Positions 51,250 to 61,075 of a stretch of 64,000 nucleotides of DNA are shown here, piece after piece (within the stretch, counting starts at the first letter, position 1; each line of letters begins with the position of its first letter). The stretch comes from Bacillota bacterium. Its GTDB lineage: Bacteria; Bacillota; Bacilli; Paenibacillales; Paenibacillaceae. The stretch is taken from contig JAEWAQ010000061.1 of the NCBI GenBank assembly GCA_023391635.1, forward strand, positions 57,723-121,722. Reading direction: 5' to 3'. The notes under the pieces are model-generated. The model saw nothing but the letters and a program-made list of their open reading frames with translations. It was not told the DNA's origin and did no database searches. The translations under genes were made by a program, and so were the position numbers.

Positions 51250-52833
51250 ATGCAAGCGTTGAAAAAAACAAAATCCTGGAAAATGGTGAGCATGCTGATA
51301 ATGGCAGTCCTGCTGCTGGCAGCTTGTTCGGGAAACACGGGTCAAACTTCTCCGAGTCCAAGCGCGACTCCGGCGGCCCAGACGGACGGGGCGACTCCAC
51401 CTGCCGAATCGACAGCGCCCGCGATTGATATTTCCCGGGAAGTTAAGCTGAAGATGTATTCGATCGGCGACAAGCCGAAGGACTTCGATCTTGTCTATGC
51501 CGAAATTAACAAGAAGTTAAAGGCAGACATCAATGCTACAGTGGAAGTCGAGTTCATCGGTTGGGGAGAGACGGCAACGCGCATCCCGCTTATTTTCTCG
51601 TCCGGCGAAGATTACGATCTGATTCCTACGGCCAACTGGCTGGGGTATTTCAACAATGCCCGCAACGGCGCTTACAAGGAAATGACGATGGAAGATATTC
51701 AGAAGTATGCGCCGCGCACGGCCAAGCGTTCCCAGCAAGCGGTGTTCGACTCGGCCATGGTAGACGGCAAGCTGTTCGCATTGCCTATGAACTATCATGA
51801 AACAACCACGTACGGCTTCGGTGTTCGCGGCGACCTGATGGACAAATACGGCATTCAAGCGATCAACAGCCTGGACGATCTTGAGGCGTACATGAAAGCG
51901 GTCAAGGAGAACGAGCCGGATATGGTGCCGTGGGATAACGGCGCCGGCCATCAGTTCATTCAGGAGTTTCTGACCAGACCCTACGGTGTCTTCAATCCGG
52001 ATTATGGATGGCTTGGCATCAAGATCGACGACCCGAAGCCGCAGCTGTTCGATATTCTGGATACGCCGGAGGCGATCGCGCTGTTCAAGCGAGTGCAGAG
52101 CTGGAACGAGCAAGGATATTGGGACAAGGGCGCCTTGGTCAGCAAAGTACTCGACATCGACTCTTTCAAGAGCGGCAAAAGCGCGACATTCTTTCATAAT
52201 ATGACAAACGCCAATGCGGCGTACGAAACTTTAAAGTCGACTCACCCGGAATGGGACGTCCGGTTCTACCCGGCGAATCCGGACAAACCTTATTTGGCAA
52301 ATCCGTTCATCAATAACGGCATGGCGATTAACGCCCGAACCAAAAACTACGAGCGAGCCTTGATGATGCTGGATCTGTTCAAAAACGACGAGTCTTACTA
52401 TCGTTTGACCTTCTATGGGATAGAGGGCACGCATTACGATGTATCGGACGATCGCAAGCTGATTCCGCTCGAAAGCAACAGCGGCTTTGCGCCGGGCAGC
52501 GCCTTCCCTTATCCGTGGATGGACGACGAGTTTGCGTTGGCTCCGGCACAAGGGCTGCCGAATTACGAACAAGTGATGTCCAATGTCAACGCCAATCAGA
52601 AAGCGACCAATATTCGCAGCTTTGCGGCCGATCGCTCGTCGCTGAAAGCGATTGAGGCGGCCATTGAAGAGATCAGACAGCAGTATTTGGGCCCTCTGAA
52701 CAAAGGATTTGTCAGAACATCGGTTGAAGAAGACCTGAAGGATGGGTTGAAGCGTATTTATGATGCGGGTATGCAGCAGGTCATCGATACCCTGCAGGAG
52801 CAGCTTGATGCGTTTCAGGTAGTCATTCAATAA
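51250..52833 (+). CDS. Extracellular solute-binding lipoprotein of the third importer
   Basis: A 527-residue binding protein with a signal peptide and lipobox LLLAAC (Cys near residue 26), a Ser/Pro/Thr/Ala linker, and a large two-lobe domain. The C-terminal part (YLGPLNKGFV; MQQVIDTLQEQLDAF) resembles the DUF3502-type end seen in the second importer's binding protein. AGGAGG precedes the ATG. A terminator hairpin follows. Confidence 0.9.
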   Translation: MQALKKTKSWKMVSMLIMAVLLLAACSGNTGQTSPSPSATPAAQTDGATPPAESTAPAIDISREVKLKMYSIGDKPKDFDLVYAEINKKLKADINATVEVEFIGWGETATRIPLIFSSGEDYDLIPTANWLGYFNNARNGAYKEMTMEDIQKYAPRTAKRSQQAVFDSAMVDGKLFALPMNYHETTTYGFGVRGDLMDKYGIQAINSLDDLEAYMKAVKENEPDMVPWDNGAGHQFIQEFLTRPYGVFNPDYGWLGIKIDDPKPQLFDILDTPEAIALFKRVQSWNEQGYWDKGALVSKVLDIDSFKSGKSATFFHNMTNANAAYETLKSTHPEWDVRFYPANPDKPYLANPFINNGMAINARTKNYERALMMLDLFKNDESYYRLTFYGIEGTHYDVSDDRKLIPLESNSGFAPGSAFPYPWMDDEFALAPAQGLPNYEQVMSNVNANQKATNIRSFAADRSSLKAIEAAIEEIRQQYLGPLNKGFVRTSVEEDLKDGLKRIYDAGMQQVIDTLQEQLDAFQVVIQ

Positions 52834-52838
52834 GAAGC

Positions 52839-52886
52839 CAAGCCCGCTCTTGTCAAGGGCTGCAAGATTTGGTCAAGAGCGGGCTT
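52839..52886 (+). terminator. Terminator or attenuator between the importer and the lyase gene
   Basis: CAAGCCCGCTCTTG (52839-52852) pairs perfectly with CAAGAGCGGGCTTG (52873-52886); GACGACTTTTCATTTT follows. The 20-base loop and spaced T-tract make it partly leaky in appearance, so the large gene downstream could still be read through. Confidence 0.65.
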
Positions 52887-52926
52887 GACGACTTTTCATT
52901 TTAATTTGAACAGGAGGCATATGGTA

Positions 52927-55900
52927 ATGAAAAAGGGAAAGCGCTTTCTTATTGTTCTGGTATCGTTCGTTCTGCTGTTTTCATCTTATGCGACGATCCC
53001 CGATCATGCCGTCGCAGCTAATCATTTATCCGATGCATCATTCTTTGGCGTATGGAACGGCACGGCATGGACGACCGCGGGAAAGCTCGATTACAGTTAC
53101 AACGGCGGGGCATTGTCCGCTGTTGAATCCAAAGTCAAGAACGGGGATTATGCGGGGGCCAAGGCAGAATTGCTCCTTTATTTCCAAAATCGGACTAACC
53201 GTGCAACCCCTCCACAGACAACGGGAAATAAGCGCGTGGCCGATTTGGCTGTCGACCGCACCTTTATCGGACCGGCTGCAGATGAACTGGAAGATGAGAT
53301 CACTGTCACTGCCGTTACGTACGCCAGCGTGACCGCTGATGTGACCAGGAGCGTGTCCGGAAATTTGGGCGATCTGAAGCCCAACACCGTAAGTTATATG
53401 ATCATGGGCAAGGAGAAGGGAGCGGGGATTGCACAGTTCTACAGTCGGGAGCATGCCGATGCCGTAAACCGTCCGCAACTGGATGTTATCATTGGAGGCA
53501 ATACATATACCATTGAGGCAAGCAAGGACGCTTATATCGTTGGCGATTCCGCGGCCAATTATGGAGCGGGAGCTTCCCTGCTTGCAGCGGCGAGCGGTTA
53601 TCCATACGATACGGGAGAGCATCGCGCATATATTACCTTCGATTTGGCTTCGCTGCCCAAGGGCGTTGCGCCTTCTTATGCGCAGCTGAGGCTTTACGGA
53701 ACCAATCAGTCAGGCGGAAGCCAAATCTTGTATGTCTTCTTTACCGGCAATACGGCCTATTCCGAAACAGAGATCAACTGGTTCAACACGCTGGGGAATA
53801 TTTATTCCTGGCATGGTGCTCCAGGCGGCACGGACTGGGACCAACCCGATTATGCCGATGTAGAATATGTTAATGTATTGAACCGGTTCACCTTCGCGCT
53901 TCCAATGGCCTACGAATATAGTCTGAATCCTGCCGAAACTCACTATTCCGCCAGCTTGATCCAATTGTGGACCGATTTTATCGCGGACCGGGAAGCAGGC
54001 TATCCGCGATCTCTCGAGACAGGCATCCGCAGCGATTTGCTGCTGAGAAGTTATCATATTGTGCGATCCAGCAGCGCCATGTCGGCGGAGGCAAATGCGG
54101 AGATTGTCAAGTTCTTCTGGCAAGAAGCCGAATATTTGGCCGACCCGGCAAACTTTCACCGCGACGGGAATTTTGGCGTTCTGGAATCGTCCGGACTCTA
54201 TCGGCTTGGCGTATATTTTCCGGAATTTGTTCAATCCGGCACCTGGCAGGCGATTGCCGAGACGAGATTGCAATATATGCTGACGCGATCTGTCCTGACG
54301 GACTACAGTTTCTCTGAAGCTGCGACCGCCTATGCAAGCTGGGTACTAGGCACCTATTCGGCGGTCATGAGCTTTGCCCAATTGAACGGGCAGTCCTTCA
54401 GCCCGACTTTTCAGGAAACGGTGCGCCAGTTCGCTTACTATTTAATGAATGCGGCGGCTCCTGACGGCTCCGATGTCGTATATGGCGATTCGGACGTCAA
54501 CAGTTATCGAACAATGCTCTATGATTTCGGCAACAAGATCGATGACGACGGCTTGTTGTATTTCGGGTCGGGCGGTACGGAGGGAACGATGCCGGCGCAC
54601 ACGTCCGCTTTGTATCCCTATGGGATGATTGCCATGATGCGAAGCGGCTGGGCGGAAGATGATTTGTATATGCATATGGCGAATGGAAGAGCGAATTCTC
54701 ATGGTCATTCCGATCTGTTGTCGGTCGTAATGTACGGCTATGACAAACAGTTGCTCATTGATCCCGGCCGCTACAATTATTCGGGAGATTCGGTTTCGTC
54801 CTGGCTGAAATCAACGGCTGCGCATAATACGCTGATGGTCGATGATTCATCGTTAAGCAGACATGCGCCCTTGAAGCAGATATCCCGTTGGGAAACCGTC
54901 GACGGTTTTGATTTCGTGGAAGGCTCTCATAACGGCTATAACAATGTTCTGACGACCCGCAGCATCCTGTTCGTCAAGCCTGAATTCTGGATCGTGTCGG
55001 ATACGGCGGCGCCGTCATCGGGAAATCACGCGTACGAGCAATTATGGCACTTTCTGCCGAATGCCAATCCGGCTGCAGACTCGGTGACCGGCAGAGTATA
55101 TACGAATTTTGACAGCGGCGCCAATCTGCAGCTCATTCCCGCAGACCCTGCGGTCGCGCCACCACAATTGAAAGAAGGCTATTTTTCCCCTTCATACGGG
55201 GTCGCTACAACCGCCGCGTATGCTTCTTTCGTACAGGAGAATGCAAGCGGGCCGGTGTCTTTCGATACTGTGGTATATCCGACGCGTGCAGGCGATAACC
55301 GCGAAGTAACCGTGACCAGACTGGCTGTTTTTCCTGCTGCTCCGGCAACGACGGCTACTGCGATCCAAATTGATACGGATAAAGGAGGAGCGGGCAACTA
55401 CGGATACTACTATTTGTCCAAGGAACCTGTTCCCGGTGCAAGCAGAAGTTTCGACGCTTTCACATTCGACGGGAAAATGGCCTATATCGAGCAGTCGAAG
55501 GGAGGCTCCCTGCAAGCTGTCAGTTTGCTGGACGGTTCGAGGCTGCAGCAGGCTTCCAACGATCTCGTTTCCTCTACTGTCCCGATCCCGCGGCTCTACG
55601 TCCAGTGGGATGGAACCGATCTCCATATCGATGGTGAAGGGCTTGTGCCCAGCCGAAACGCTGCGGATGGCATTGCGATTTGGGCGCCCACTGCCTCCGA
55701 TGTGATCTTGAATGGAGAGAGCGTGTCTTTCGCCAGGGCGGGCAACTACATTTATGCGGCGCGTTACGAGGTTCTGGAGCAACCGGGGATGGTCGCAACG
55801 CCGCGGGTTGGCGCCACCGCTTCGTCTGCTCATAATACGAATTGGTCGGCGGCCAATGCTGTGGATAATCGCAATAACACCGCCTGGAGCAGCGCGAAGA

Positions 55901-57561
55901 ACAATCAGGCGGAGGGCAACGAATGGCTCTATGTGGATATGGGCGCCAATTACGATGTGCAGAAGGTTGCGCTTGTACCCCGCTCATCCGATGGTACACC
56001 GGTCGGTTTTCCATCCGATTTCAAGCTACAGTACAGTGTGAATGCGGTGGACTGGAGCGACGTTCCCGGGCAGAGCTATGCGCGGTATCCGGCTCCAACG
56101 AATTTGCAGGGAGAGGCATTCCAGTTTCAAACGGCGGTTAACGCCCGATATATCCGGGTACTGGCCAGCAGATTGAACACGGATGCATTCGGCGATTATT
56201 ACATGCAGCTTGCAGAGATTTACCCCTATACGACCAGCCATCATCTGGACAGGCATAATGTTCAAGTGTCTTCCACGTTGTCGTCGGCGTTTGGAGACTA
56301 CAAACTGTACGACGATGATGCAGGGAGCGCTTGGAGCAGCCAAAGATTGCCGGGGGCAACCGGAAGCGAATGGATTTCCGTCGACATGGGAGGACTTGTG
56401 AATCTGAATGCGCTCAGGCTTGTTCCCAGATCCTCGGGAGACAGTATCTTCTGCTTCCCGGTCGATTTCAAATTCCAATCCAGCGAGGACGGGGAGAACT
56501 GGACGGACATACCGGGGCAGACGTATACGAACTATCCGAATCCGACCAAGACGACCGGCGAAACCTTTGCTTTCGACAACCCTGTTCCGGCCAGACATGT
56601 CCGGGTGCTGGCTACCAAATTCCGCAGCGATCAGTACGGCTCGTATTATATGCAGCTTGCCGAGTTGTACGCATACGGCAGTGCGAATTCCGCTCGGGGC
56701 AAGTCGGTGACGGCCACAAGTTCCTATGAACAATCGAATTGGGGGACGGCCAGGGCGGTGGACGGATTCAAGTCGCTCACTTCCGGCGGCTGGAGCAGCA
56801 ACAATCAAACCGGCAGCAATCATTCCGAATGGGTTCAAATTGATCTGGGAGATTTGTCCACGGTGAGTCGGGTTGATTTATATCCGGTCAACACCGGATA
56901 CGGTTTTCCGATTAATTTGAATATCCTGACCTCGGTTGACGGCACCAACTGGACAACTGCGGTGTCCAGCACCAATGAGCCGGTGCCGGGCGTGTGCAGA
57001 ACCTATACCTTTCAACCTCAGGAAGCGCGTTATGTCAGAATTCACGGAACGAATCTGCGCGCCAATCCTAATGACGCCAATCAATATCGGATGCAGTTCG
57101 CCGAAATTGAAGTGTTTGGCCGCCCCAATAAGGCACTGGGCGCTGCTGTTGCCGCCTCCAGTTCCTACGAGCAATCCAACTGGGGGAAGAGCAACGCGGT
57201 AAATGGGTCGACAGGCTCTACCTCCGGCGGCTGGAGCAGCAATGATCAAACAGGCAGCAATCACGCAGAGTGGATTCAGATGGATCTGGGCGCTGTGAAG
57301 AGCGTTGGCCAGGCAGAGTTATATCCCGTGAATTCCGGCTATGGCTTCCCGATTGATTTGAAAATATGGGCTTCTCAGGATGGGGTGAACTGGCGGGCGG
57401 TTATCCAAAGCAATAATGAACCGATTCCGACGGCTTCCAGGCTGTATACGTTCTCCCCTGTGCAGGCCCGCTATATTAAAGTTGAAGGAACGAACCTGCG
57501 CGCCAATCCTAATGACGCCAATCAGTATCGTATGCAATTCGCCGAAGTGGAAATCCGTTAA
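52927..57561 (+). CDS. Secreted heparinase II/III-like polysaccharide lyase with CBM96-like and four F5/8C domains
   Basis: A 1544-residue secreted protein (signal peptide about 1-31). Residues about 100-300 hold a DNRLRE/CBM96-like region: one C-terminal half-domain (MIMGKEKGAGIAQFYS) then a full one (DAYIVGDSAANYGAG to TEINWFN). An alpha/alpha toroid follows, then the heparinase II/III beta-sandwich with NSHGHSDLL (His 592 and 594) and AAHNTLMVDD. Four discoidin (F5/8C) modules start near 955, 1101, 1255 and 1398. The last two are near copies. ATG 52927 has AGGAGG 9 bp upstream. It likely degrades a uronic-acid polysaccharide outside the cell; the exact substrate is not readable. Confidence 0.85.
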   Translation: MKKGKRFLIVLVSFVLLFSSYATIPDHAVAANHLSDASFFGVWNGTAWTTAGKLDYSYNGGALSAVESKVKNGDYAGAKAELLLYFQNRTNRATPPQTTGNKRVADLAVDRTFIGPAADELEDEITVTAVTYASVTADVTRSVSGNLGDLKPNTVSYMIMGKEKGAGIAQFYSREHADAVNRPQLDVIIGGNTYTIEASKDAYIVGDSAANYGAGASLLAAASGYPYDTGEHRAYITFDLASLPKGVAPSYAQLRLYGTNQSGGSQILYVFFTGNTAYSETEINWFNTLGNIYSWHGAPGGTDWDQPDYADVEYVNVLNRFTFALPMAYEYSLNPAETHYSASLIQLWTDFIADREAGYPRSLETGIRSDLLLRSYHIVRSSSAMSAEANAEIVKFFWQEAEYLADPANFHRDGNFGVLESSGLYRLGVYFPEFVQSGTWQAIAETRLQYMLTRSVLTDYSFSEAATAYASWVLGTYSAVMSFAQLNGQSFSPTFQETVRQFAYYLMNAAAPDGSDVVYGDSDVNSYRTMLYDFGNKIDDDGLLYFGSGGTEGTMPAHTSALYPYGMIAMMRSGWAEDDLYMHMANGRANSHGHSDLLSVVMYGYDKQLLIDPGRYNYSGDSVSSWLKSTAAHNTLMVDDSSLSRHAPLKQISRWETVDGFDFVEGSHNGYNNVLTTRSILFVKPEFWIVSDTAAPSSGNHAYEQLWHFLPNANPAADSVTGRVYTNFDSGANLQLIPADPAVAPPQLKEGYFSPSYGVATTAAYASFVQENASGPVSFDTVVYPTRAGDNREVTVTRLAVFPAAPATTATAIQIDTDKGGAGNYGYYYLSKEPVPGASRSFDAFTFDGKMAYIEQSKGGSLQAVSLLDGSRLQQASNDLVSSTVPIPRLYVQWDGTDLHIDGEGLVPSRNAADGIAIWAPTASDVILNGESVSFARAGNYIYAARYEVLEQPGMVATPRVGATASSAHNTNWSAANAVDNRNNTAWSSAKNNQAEGNEWLYVDMGANYDVQKVALVPRSSDGTPVGFPSDFKLQYSVNAVDWSDVPGQSYARYPAPTNLQGEAFQFQTAVNARYIRVLASRLNTDAFGDYYMQLAEIYPYTTSHHLDRHNVQVSSTLSSAFGDYKLYDDDAGSAWSSQRLPGATGSEWISVDMGGLVNLNALRLVPRSSGDSIFCFPVDFKFQSSEDGENWTDIPGQTYTNYPNPTKTTGETFAFDNPVPARHVRVLATKFRSDQYGSYYMQLAELYAYGSANSARGKSVTATSSYEQSNWGTARAVDGFKSLTSGGWSSNNQTGSNHSEWVQIDLGDLSTVSRVDLYPVNTGYGFPINLNILTSVDGTNWTTAVSSTNEPVPGVCRTYTFQPQEARYVRIHGTNLRANPNDANQYRMQFAEIEVFGRPNKALGAAVAASSSYEQSNWGKSNAVNGSTGSTSGGWSSNDQTGSNHAEWIQMDLGAVKSVGQAELYPVNSGYGFPIDLKIWASQDGVNWRAVIQSNNEPIPTASRLYTFSPVQARYIKVEGTNLRANPNDANQYRMQFAEVEIR
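56691..57561 (+). repeat. Recent tandem duplication encoding F5/8C modules 3 and 4
   Basis: Both halves encode SSYEQSNWG, TSGGWSSN.QTGSNH and NLRANPNDANQYRMQFAE. At DNA level long stretches are the same (GCGCCAATCCTAATGACGCC in both, near 57058 and 57501). Modules 1 and 2 are more diverged, so this pair is the youngest step. Confidence 0.85.
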
Positions 57562-57639
57562 CGCGCCGCGGCGAAATAAAGTGAAACAGGGACGAGGAGA
57601 TTCTGACGGCATCCCCCCGGACAATGAATAGGAACAATC

Positions 57640-57894
57640 GTGACGCATCGCATTCATATGGAGGTGCGTGACGGCGAAGCCATGATTTCGCTTCCGATTC
57701 TGAGACGGCAATGGCAAGCCATATTCGGGAGAAACGAGATTAGAATCTTATTAATTCCATCCGCTGCTCAGTTCCGGTACGTCTTGCAGACGTCGGGACA
57801 ATTCGTGGAGGGAGAGCTGGAGGAAGTGATCCTGTTCGGAATAGCGGCAAGGGGAACCGCGGCATACTGGCCGGAGGTTCCCCTTGCCGCTTAG
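57640..57894 (+). CDS. Small hypothetical ORF, doubtful
   Basis: An 84-codon frame from GTG 57640 (weak AGGAAC site). The middle reads LPILRRQWQAIFGRNEIRIL. I recognise no family, and its last 16 codons run through the strong hairpin at 57844-57890, which argues against a functional C-terminus. It may be a gene remnant. Confidence 0.25.
   Translation: MTHRIHMEVRDGEAMISLPILRRQWQAIFGRNEIRILLIPSAAQFRYVLQTSGQFVEGELEEVILFGIAARGTAAYWPEVPLAA
57844..57890. terminator. Strong hairpin between convergent lyase gene and minus-strand operon
   Basis: GCGGCAAGGGGAACC (57844-57858) and GGTTCCCCTTGCCGC (57876-57890) form a perfect 15-bp stem with a 17-base loop. No T-tract on either side. It lies 18 bp from the end of the minus-strand DUF6220 gene and probably serves as a terminator stem for it. 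Confidence 0.65.
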
Positions 57895-57907
57895 CCGTGT
57901 GACGATT

Positions 57908-58315
57908 CTACGCGGACGGATTAGCGGTCGTCTGCGGCGCAAGCCACGCCCAGGAGCGTCTGGCCATGTACCAGGAGAGGCCGAACAAGACGAGCGCGTC
58001 GACAGCGTGAAGCGCCTGCAGCGAGCCGGTGAACACCTGGATCGTGACGTGCTGAAGAATGGAGAACGCGAGCGTTACGAGAGCCAGCCAGCGCAGAGCG
58101 CCCCGAATCTGTCCGAAGAAGGACAGGATGAACATGACGAGCGGCGCGAACTCGAAATAATTGGCGAACGTCCGATGCATGTTCAAATTGTCGGCATCCA
58201 CGAAGATGCCCATTCCCGCCAGAAACACCTGCAGCACGATGCAGACGAGCAGCCCCGCGGCTAACAAGCCGTATATCAATCGGATCGCGCGCACGCGCGC
58301 ATTTGCATTCCCCAT
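57908..58315 (-). CDS. DUF6220-family four-helix membrane protein
   Basis: A 135-residue protein with four hydrophobic segments. The layout VLQVFLAGMGIFVD, then HRTFANYFEFAPLVMFILSFFG, and LQALHAVDALVLFGLSWYMARR matches DUF6220; function unknown. ATG 58315 is chosen because it directly precedes the charged leader and first helix; its ribosome site (GGGAG) is rather far. Last gene of the minus-strand operon; its 3' end is duplicated at 43474-43596. Confidence 0.75.
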   Translation of the reverse strand: MGNANARVRAIRLIYGLLAAGLLVCIVLQVFLAGMGIFVDADNLNMHRTFANYFEFAPLVMFILSFFGQIRGALRWLALVTLAFSILQHVTIQVFTGSLQALHAVDALVLFGLSWYMARRSWAWLAPQTTANPSA

Positions 58316-58337
58316 ATCGAAATCCGAACTCCCTTCG

Positions 58338-58859
58338 TTAAGCGGATTGGAGGGGACGATTTCGCTGTCGCACGCCCCAAGGCTTGAATACCGAAATGAC
58401 GTACATCGATGCGAGCGACGCAATTTGGAGTACGATCCCGGTCCACAGTTGTCCGGAATTGACGACGAATGCCTGACTATGCAGCGCCTGCCCCCCGTCT
58501 GCCTCAATCAACGTAACGGCTCGGAGCGACCAGAAGTGCATGCCGACAGGCCCAAGCGCAATGGAGACAAGCGATAGCGCCTCCTTGGCGATGATCCAGT
58601 AGTATCGGAACAACCCCCACTTGGTCAGTACGGATAGCAGAATGCCCGTCGCCAGCGTTCCGATCGTCGAGGCCCGCACGGACGAGTCGGCAAGCACGAG
58701 CATAACGTTGTAACAGGAACGGACGATATCGATGTCCGATGTTGTCGCCACTACGATGCTGAGCACCAGGAATATAACCGCCGTGCCAAGCATGATGGCG
58801 GCGAACAGCAAGTGAACGATCAGCAGCCATTTGCGCCCGTTCGCGCTCAGCTTTGCCAT
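58338..58859 (-). CDS. DUF2269-like four-helix membrane protein
   Basis: A 173-residue protein with four clear hydrophobic segments (LLIVHLLFAAIMLGTAVIFLV first). The fold resembles DUF2269 proteins of unknown function, but that is only a pattern match. ATG 58859 has GAGGG 7 bp upstream; ATG 58883 would overlap the response regulator stop by 4 bp and cannot be excluded. Confidence 0.65.
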   Translation of the reverse strand: MAKLSANGRKWLLIVHLLFAAIMLGTAVIFLVLSIVVATTSDIDIVRSCYNVMLVLADSSVRASTIGTLATGILLSVLTKWGLFRYYWIIAKEALSLVSIALGPVGMHFWSLRAVTLIEADGGQALHSQAFVVNSGQLWTGIVLQIASLASMYVISVFKPWGVRQRNRPLQSA

Positions 58860-58879
58860 GCGCTGCCCTCGCTTTCCTA

Positions 58880-59578
58880 TCATAGATTGAAGCGATATCC
58901 CACGCCCCAGATCGTCTCGATGTATTGCGGTTTGGCGGGGTCGGCTTCGACTTTCTCTCTCAGCTTGCTGATATAGACGGTGACGGTAGCCGTGTCGCTC
59001 AGGGCGTCAAGCCCCCAGATCCGTTCGAACAATTCGTCTTTGCTGAACACGCGGTTCGGATGCAGAGCCAGAAAATGCAGCAGGTCGTATTCCTTGGAAG
59101 TTAGAGACACCTCGGACTCGTTCACGAACACTTTACGGGACAGCTTGTCGATGCGGATGCCGCGAACGCGGATCTCGTCCGCCTGCCGGGAGCGGGTCCG
59201 GTTGCCTTCCGTCAGGCGGTCGTAGCGCTTCAGGTGGGCCTTCACCCGCGCCACCAGTTCGCCGACGCTGAACGGCTTCGTCATATAATCGTCCGCGCCG
59301 AGTCCGAGCCCGCGGATCTTGTCGATGTCTTCCTTCCGGGCGGATACCATCAGAATGGGGATATCCTTCGACTGGCGCACCTGTTTGCAAATTTCGAATC
59401 CGTCCGTGCCCGGCAGCATCAGGTCGAGGACGATCAGATCGTACGGCTGCTCGAGCGCCATACGCAGTCCGACGTCGCCGCTCGTCGCGATATCGACTTC
59501 GTAACCGCCGGCTTCCAAATAATCCTTCTCCACTTCCACGATAACCTGCTCGTCCTCGATGATCAGAACCCGCTTCAT
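58880..59578 (-). CDS. OmpR-family response regulator
   Basis: A 232-residue regulator: receiver domain with phospho-acceptor D52 in LIVLDLMLPG and Lys in MTKPF, then a winged helix at about 135-230 (SLTSKEYDLLHFLALHPNRVFSKDELFERIWG; YISKLREKVE). It overlaps the kinase gene start by 4 bp. Direct repeats at 63651-63669, upstream of the operon, are a possible binding site. A decayed partial copy of its gene lies at 43620-43790. Confidence 0.92.
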   Translation of the reverse strand: MKRVLIIEDEQVIVEVEKDYLEAGGYEVDIATSGDVGLRMALEQPYDLIVLDLMLPGTDGFEICKQVRQSKDIPILMVSARKEDIDKIRGLGLGADDYMTKPFSVGELVARVKAHLKRYDRLTEGNRTRSRQADEIRVRGIRIDKLSRKVFVNESEVSLTSKEYDLLHFLALHPNRVFSKDELFERIWGLDALSDTATVTVYISKLREKVEADPAKPQYIETIWGVGYRFNL

Positions 59579-61035
59579 GACCGTCCACCTTCCCGTGAAA
59601 TCCTCGGCAGCGCAAACGAGATGGCGGTGCCTTCACCAACTTTGCTGTCCGCCCATACGCGGCCGCCTTGTCCTTCCGCCATCTGCTTCACGATCGCAAG
59701 GCCCAATCCGCTGCCGCCCGTCGCCGTGTTCCTAGACGTATCCGCCCGATAGAAACGATCGAAAATATGCGGCAGCGCTGTATCAATGATGCCCGTGCCG
59801 TTGTCCCGAATTCGCACGATTGCCTCTTCCGGTCCGGCGGACAGCGTCAACGCGATTTCCTTGCGCGGTTTGTCCAGATGCTTCAGGCTGTTATCGATGA
59901 TGTTCATGATGATTCTGCGCAGCTTCTCGCGGTCGGCCATCACGCGAACCGGTTCGTCGGAGGCGTCGAACGATACGGCAACGGCGACTTCCGCCAGCCG
60001 CGGATCCAGCCGCAGTTCCTCCGCGCAGTCCCGCAAATAATCCGTCAGATTCACGGGTTCCAGCTGAAACGGCAGCCGGTTCAAATCCAGCTTGGAGAAC
60101 AGGAACAGCTCGTCGATCAGCCGATCCATGTCTTCCGTCTTGCGGGCGATCATCTCCATATATTTGTCCCGTTTCGGCCCGGTGTTCGCAATGCCGTCGC
60201 GGATGCCTTCCAGGCAAGCCTTGATGCCGGTAATCGGCGTCTTCAGGTCGTGCGAGATGCTCGAGATCAGTTCCTTGCGGTTGTCTTCGTATTGCAATTG
60301 CAGCCTGATCGATTCCTGCAGCCGGACGCGCATCTCCTCGAACGCGCCGCCCAATTTGCCGATCTCGTCCTTGCGCTGCAAATCCACGGCCTGATCCAAA
60401 TCCCCTTCTTTAATGCGTTCCGCGGCGCGCTTCAAGGTGTTCAGAGGCTTGATGATGCTGCGGGAAACCAGGTAAGTCAACACACCGTTCGTCAATGCAA
60501 ATGCGGCGAGCAGCGAGAGGACGAGTATCGGAAAAATCGTCTTGAAGCGGTTGATCCAGACGCCGCTGTCGGTGAGCATGTAGACAGCGCCGGATTCGCC
60601 GTCTTCGAAAGTCACGGGAAAGCCGGAGACCACATAACGATCGCCCGCAAGCGACTCCCATGGAGGCCCTGATTTATCGCCAGCTGGGGGCTGAAGTTCA
60701 TTTCCAACGTCCTGGACCCGAGGGGAAGCGTAGATGACTTCATCGCCCTTCTTTACAACCAGGCCCGCTTCCAATTCGTTCATCCGCTCGCCTGTGCCGG
60801 TCAGGAACCCGGTGTCGGACAGTCGCTCCGGTTCGAGCTGCGTCAAGTATTTGACGCCGGCGAACAGTTCGTTCCGCTGATCCGACATTTGCCACACGTT
60901 AGCGGGTCCTTGACGGCCCACGCCCAGGTCTCTGAGAAACAGGAAGGCGATGGAACCGGCAATGAGCGCGAACAGGACGACGGGGATGACCGTCATGGCG
61001 ATATAGGATAGCAGGAGTCTTGTCTTGATGGACAT
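59575..61035 (-). CDS. Sensor histidine kinase (HAMP, HisKA, HATPase)
   Basis: A 486-residue kinase: TM1 about 10-33, extracellular loop about 35-165, TM2 about 167-188, HAMP to about 240, H262 in SSISHDLKTPITG, and HATPase with RDNGTGI and GSGLGLAIVKQM. It is the partner of the OmpR-type regulator and may sense a membrane stress or a compound exported by the adjacent ABC transporter. Confidence 0.92.
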   Translation of the reverse strand: MSIKTRLLLSYIAMTVIPVVLFALIAGSIAFLFLRDLGVGRQGPANVWQMSDQRNELFAGVKYLTQLEPERLSDTGFLTGTGERMNELEAGLVVKKGDEVIYASPRVQDVGNELQPPAGDKSGPPWESLAGDRYVVSGFPVTFEDGESGAVYMLTDSGVWINRFKTIFPILVLSLLAAFALTNGVLTYLVSRSIIKPLNTLKRAAERIKEGDLDQAVDLQRKDEIGKLGGAFEEMRVRLQESIRLQLQYEDNRKELISSISHDLKTPITGIKACLEGIRDGIANTGPKRDKYMEMIARKTEDMDRLIDELFLFSKLDLNRLPFQLEPVNLTDYLRDCAEELRLDPRLAEVAVAVSFDASDEPVRVMADREKLRRIIMNIIDNSLKHLDKPRKEIALTLSAGPEEAIVRIRDNGTGIIDTALPHIFDRFYRADTSRNTATGGSGLGLAIVKQMAEGQGGRVWADSKVGEGTAISFALPRISREGGRS

Positions 61036-61075
61036 GATCGCTAATCTCCTCGCTGATACATCGGTCGGGCGGCGT

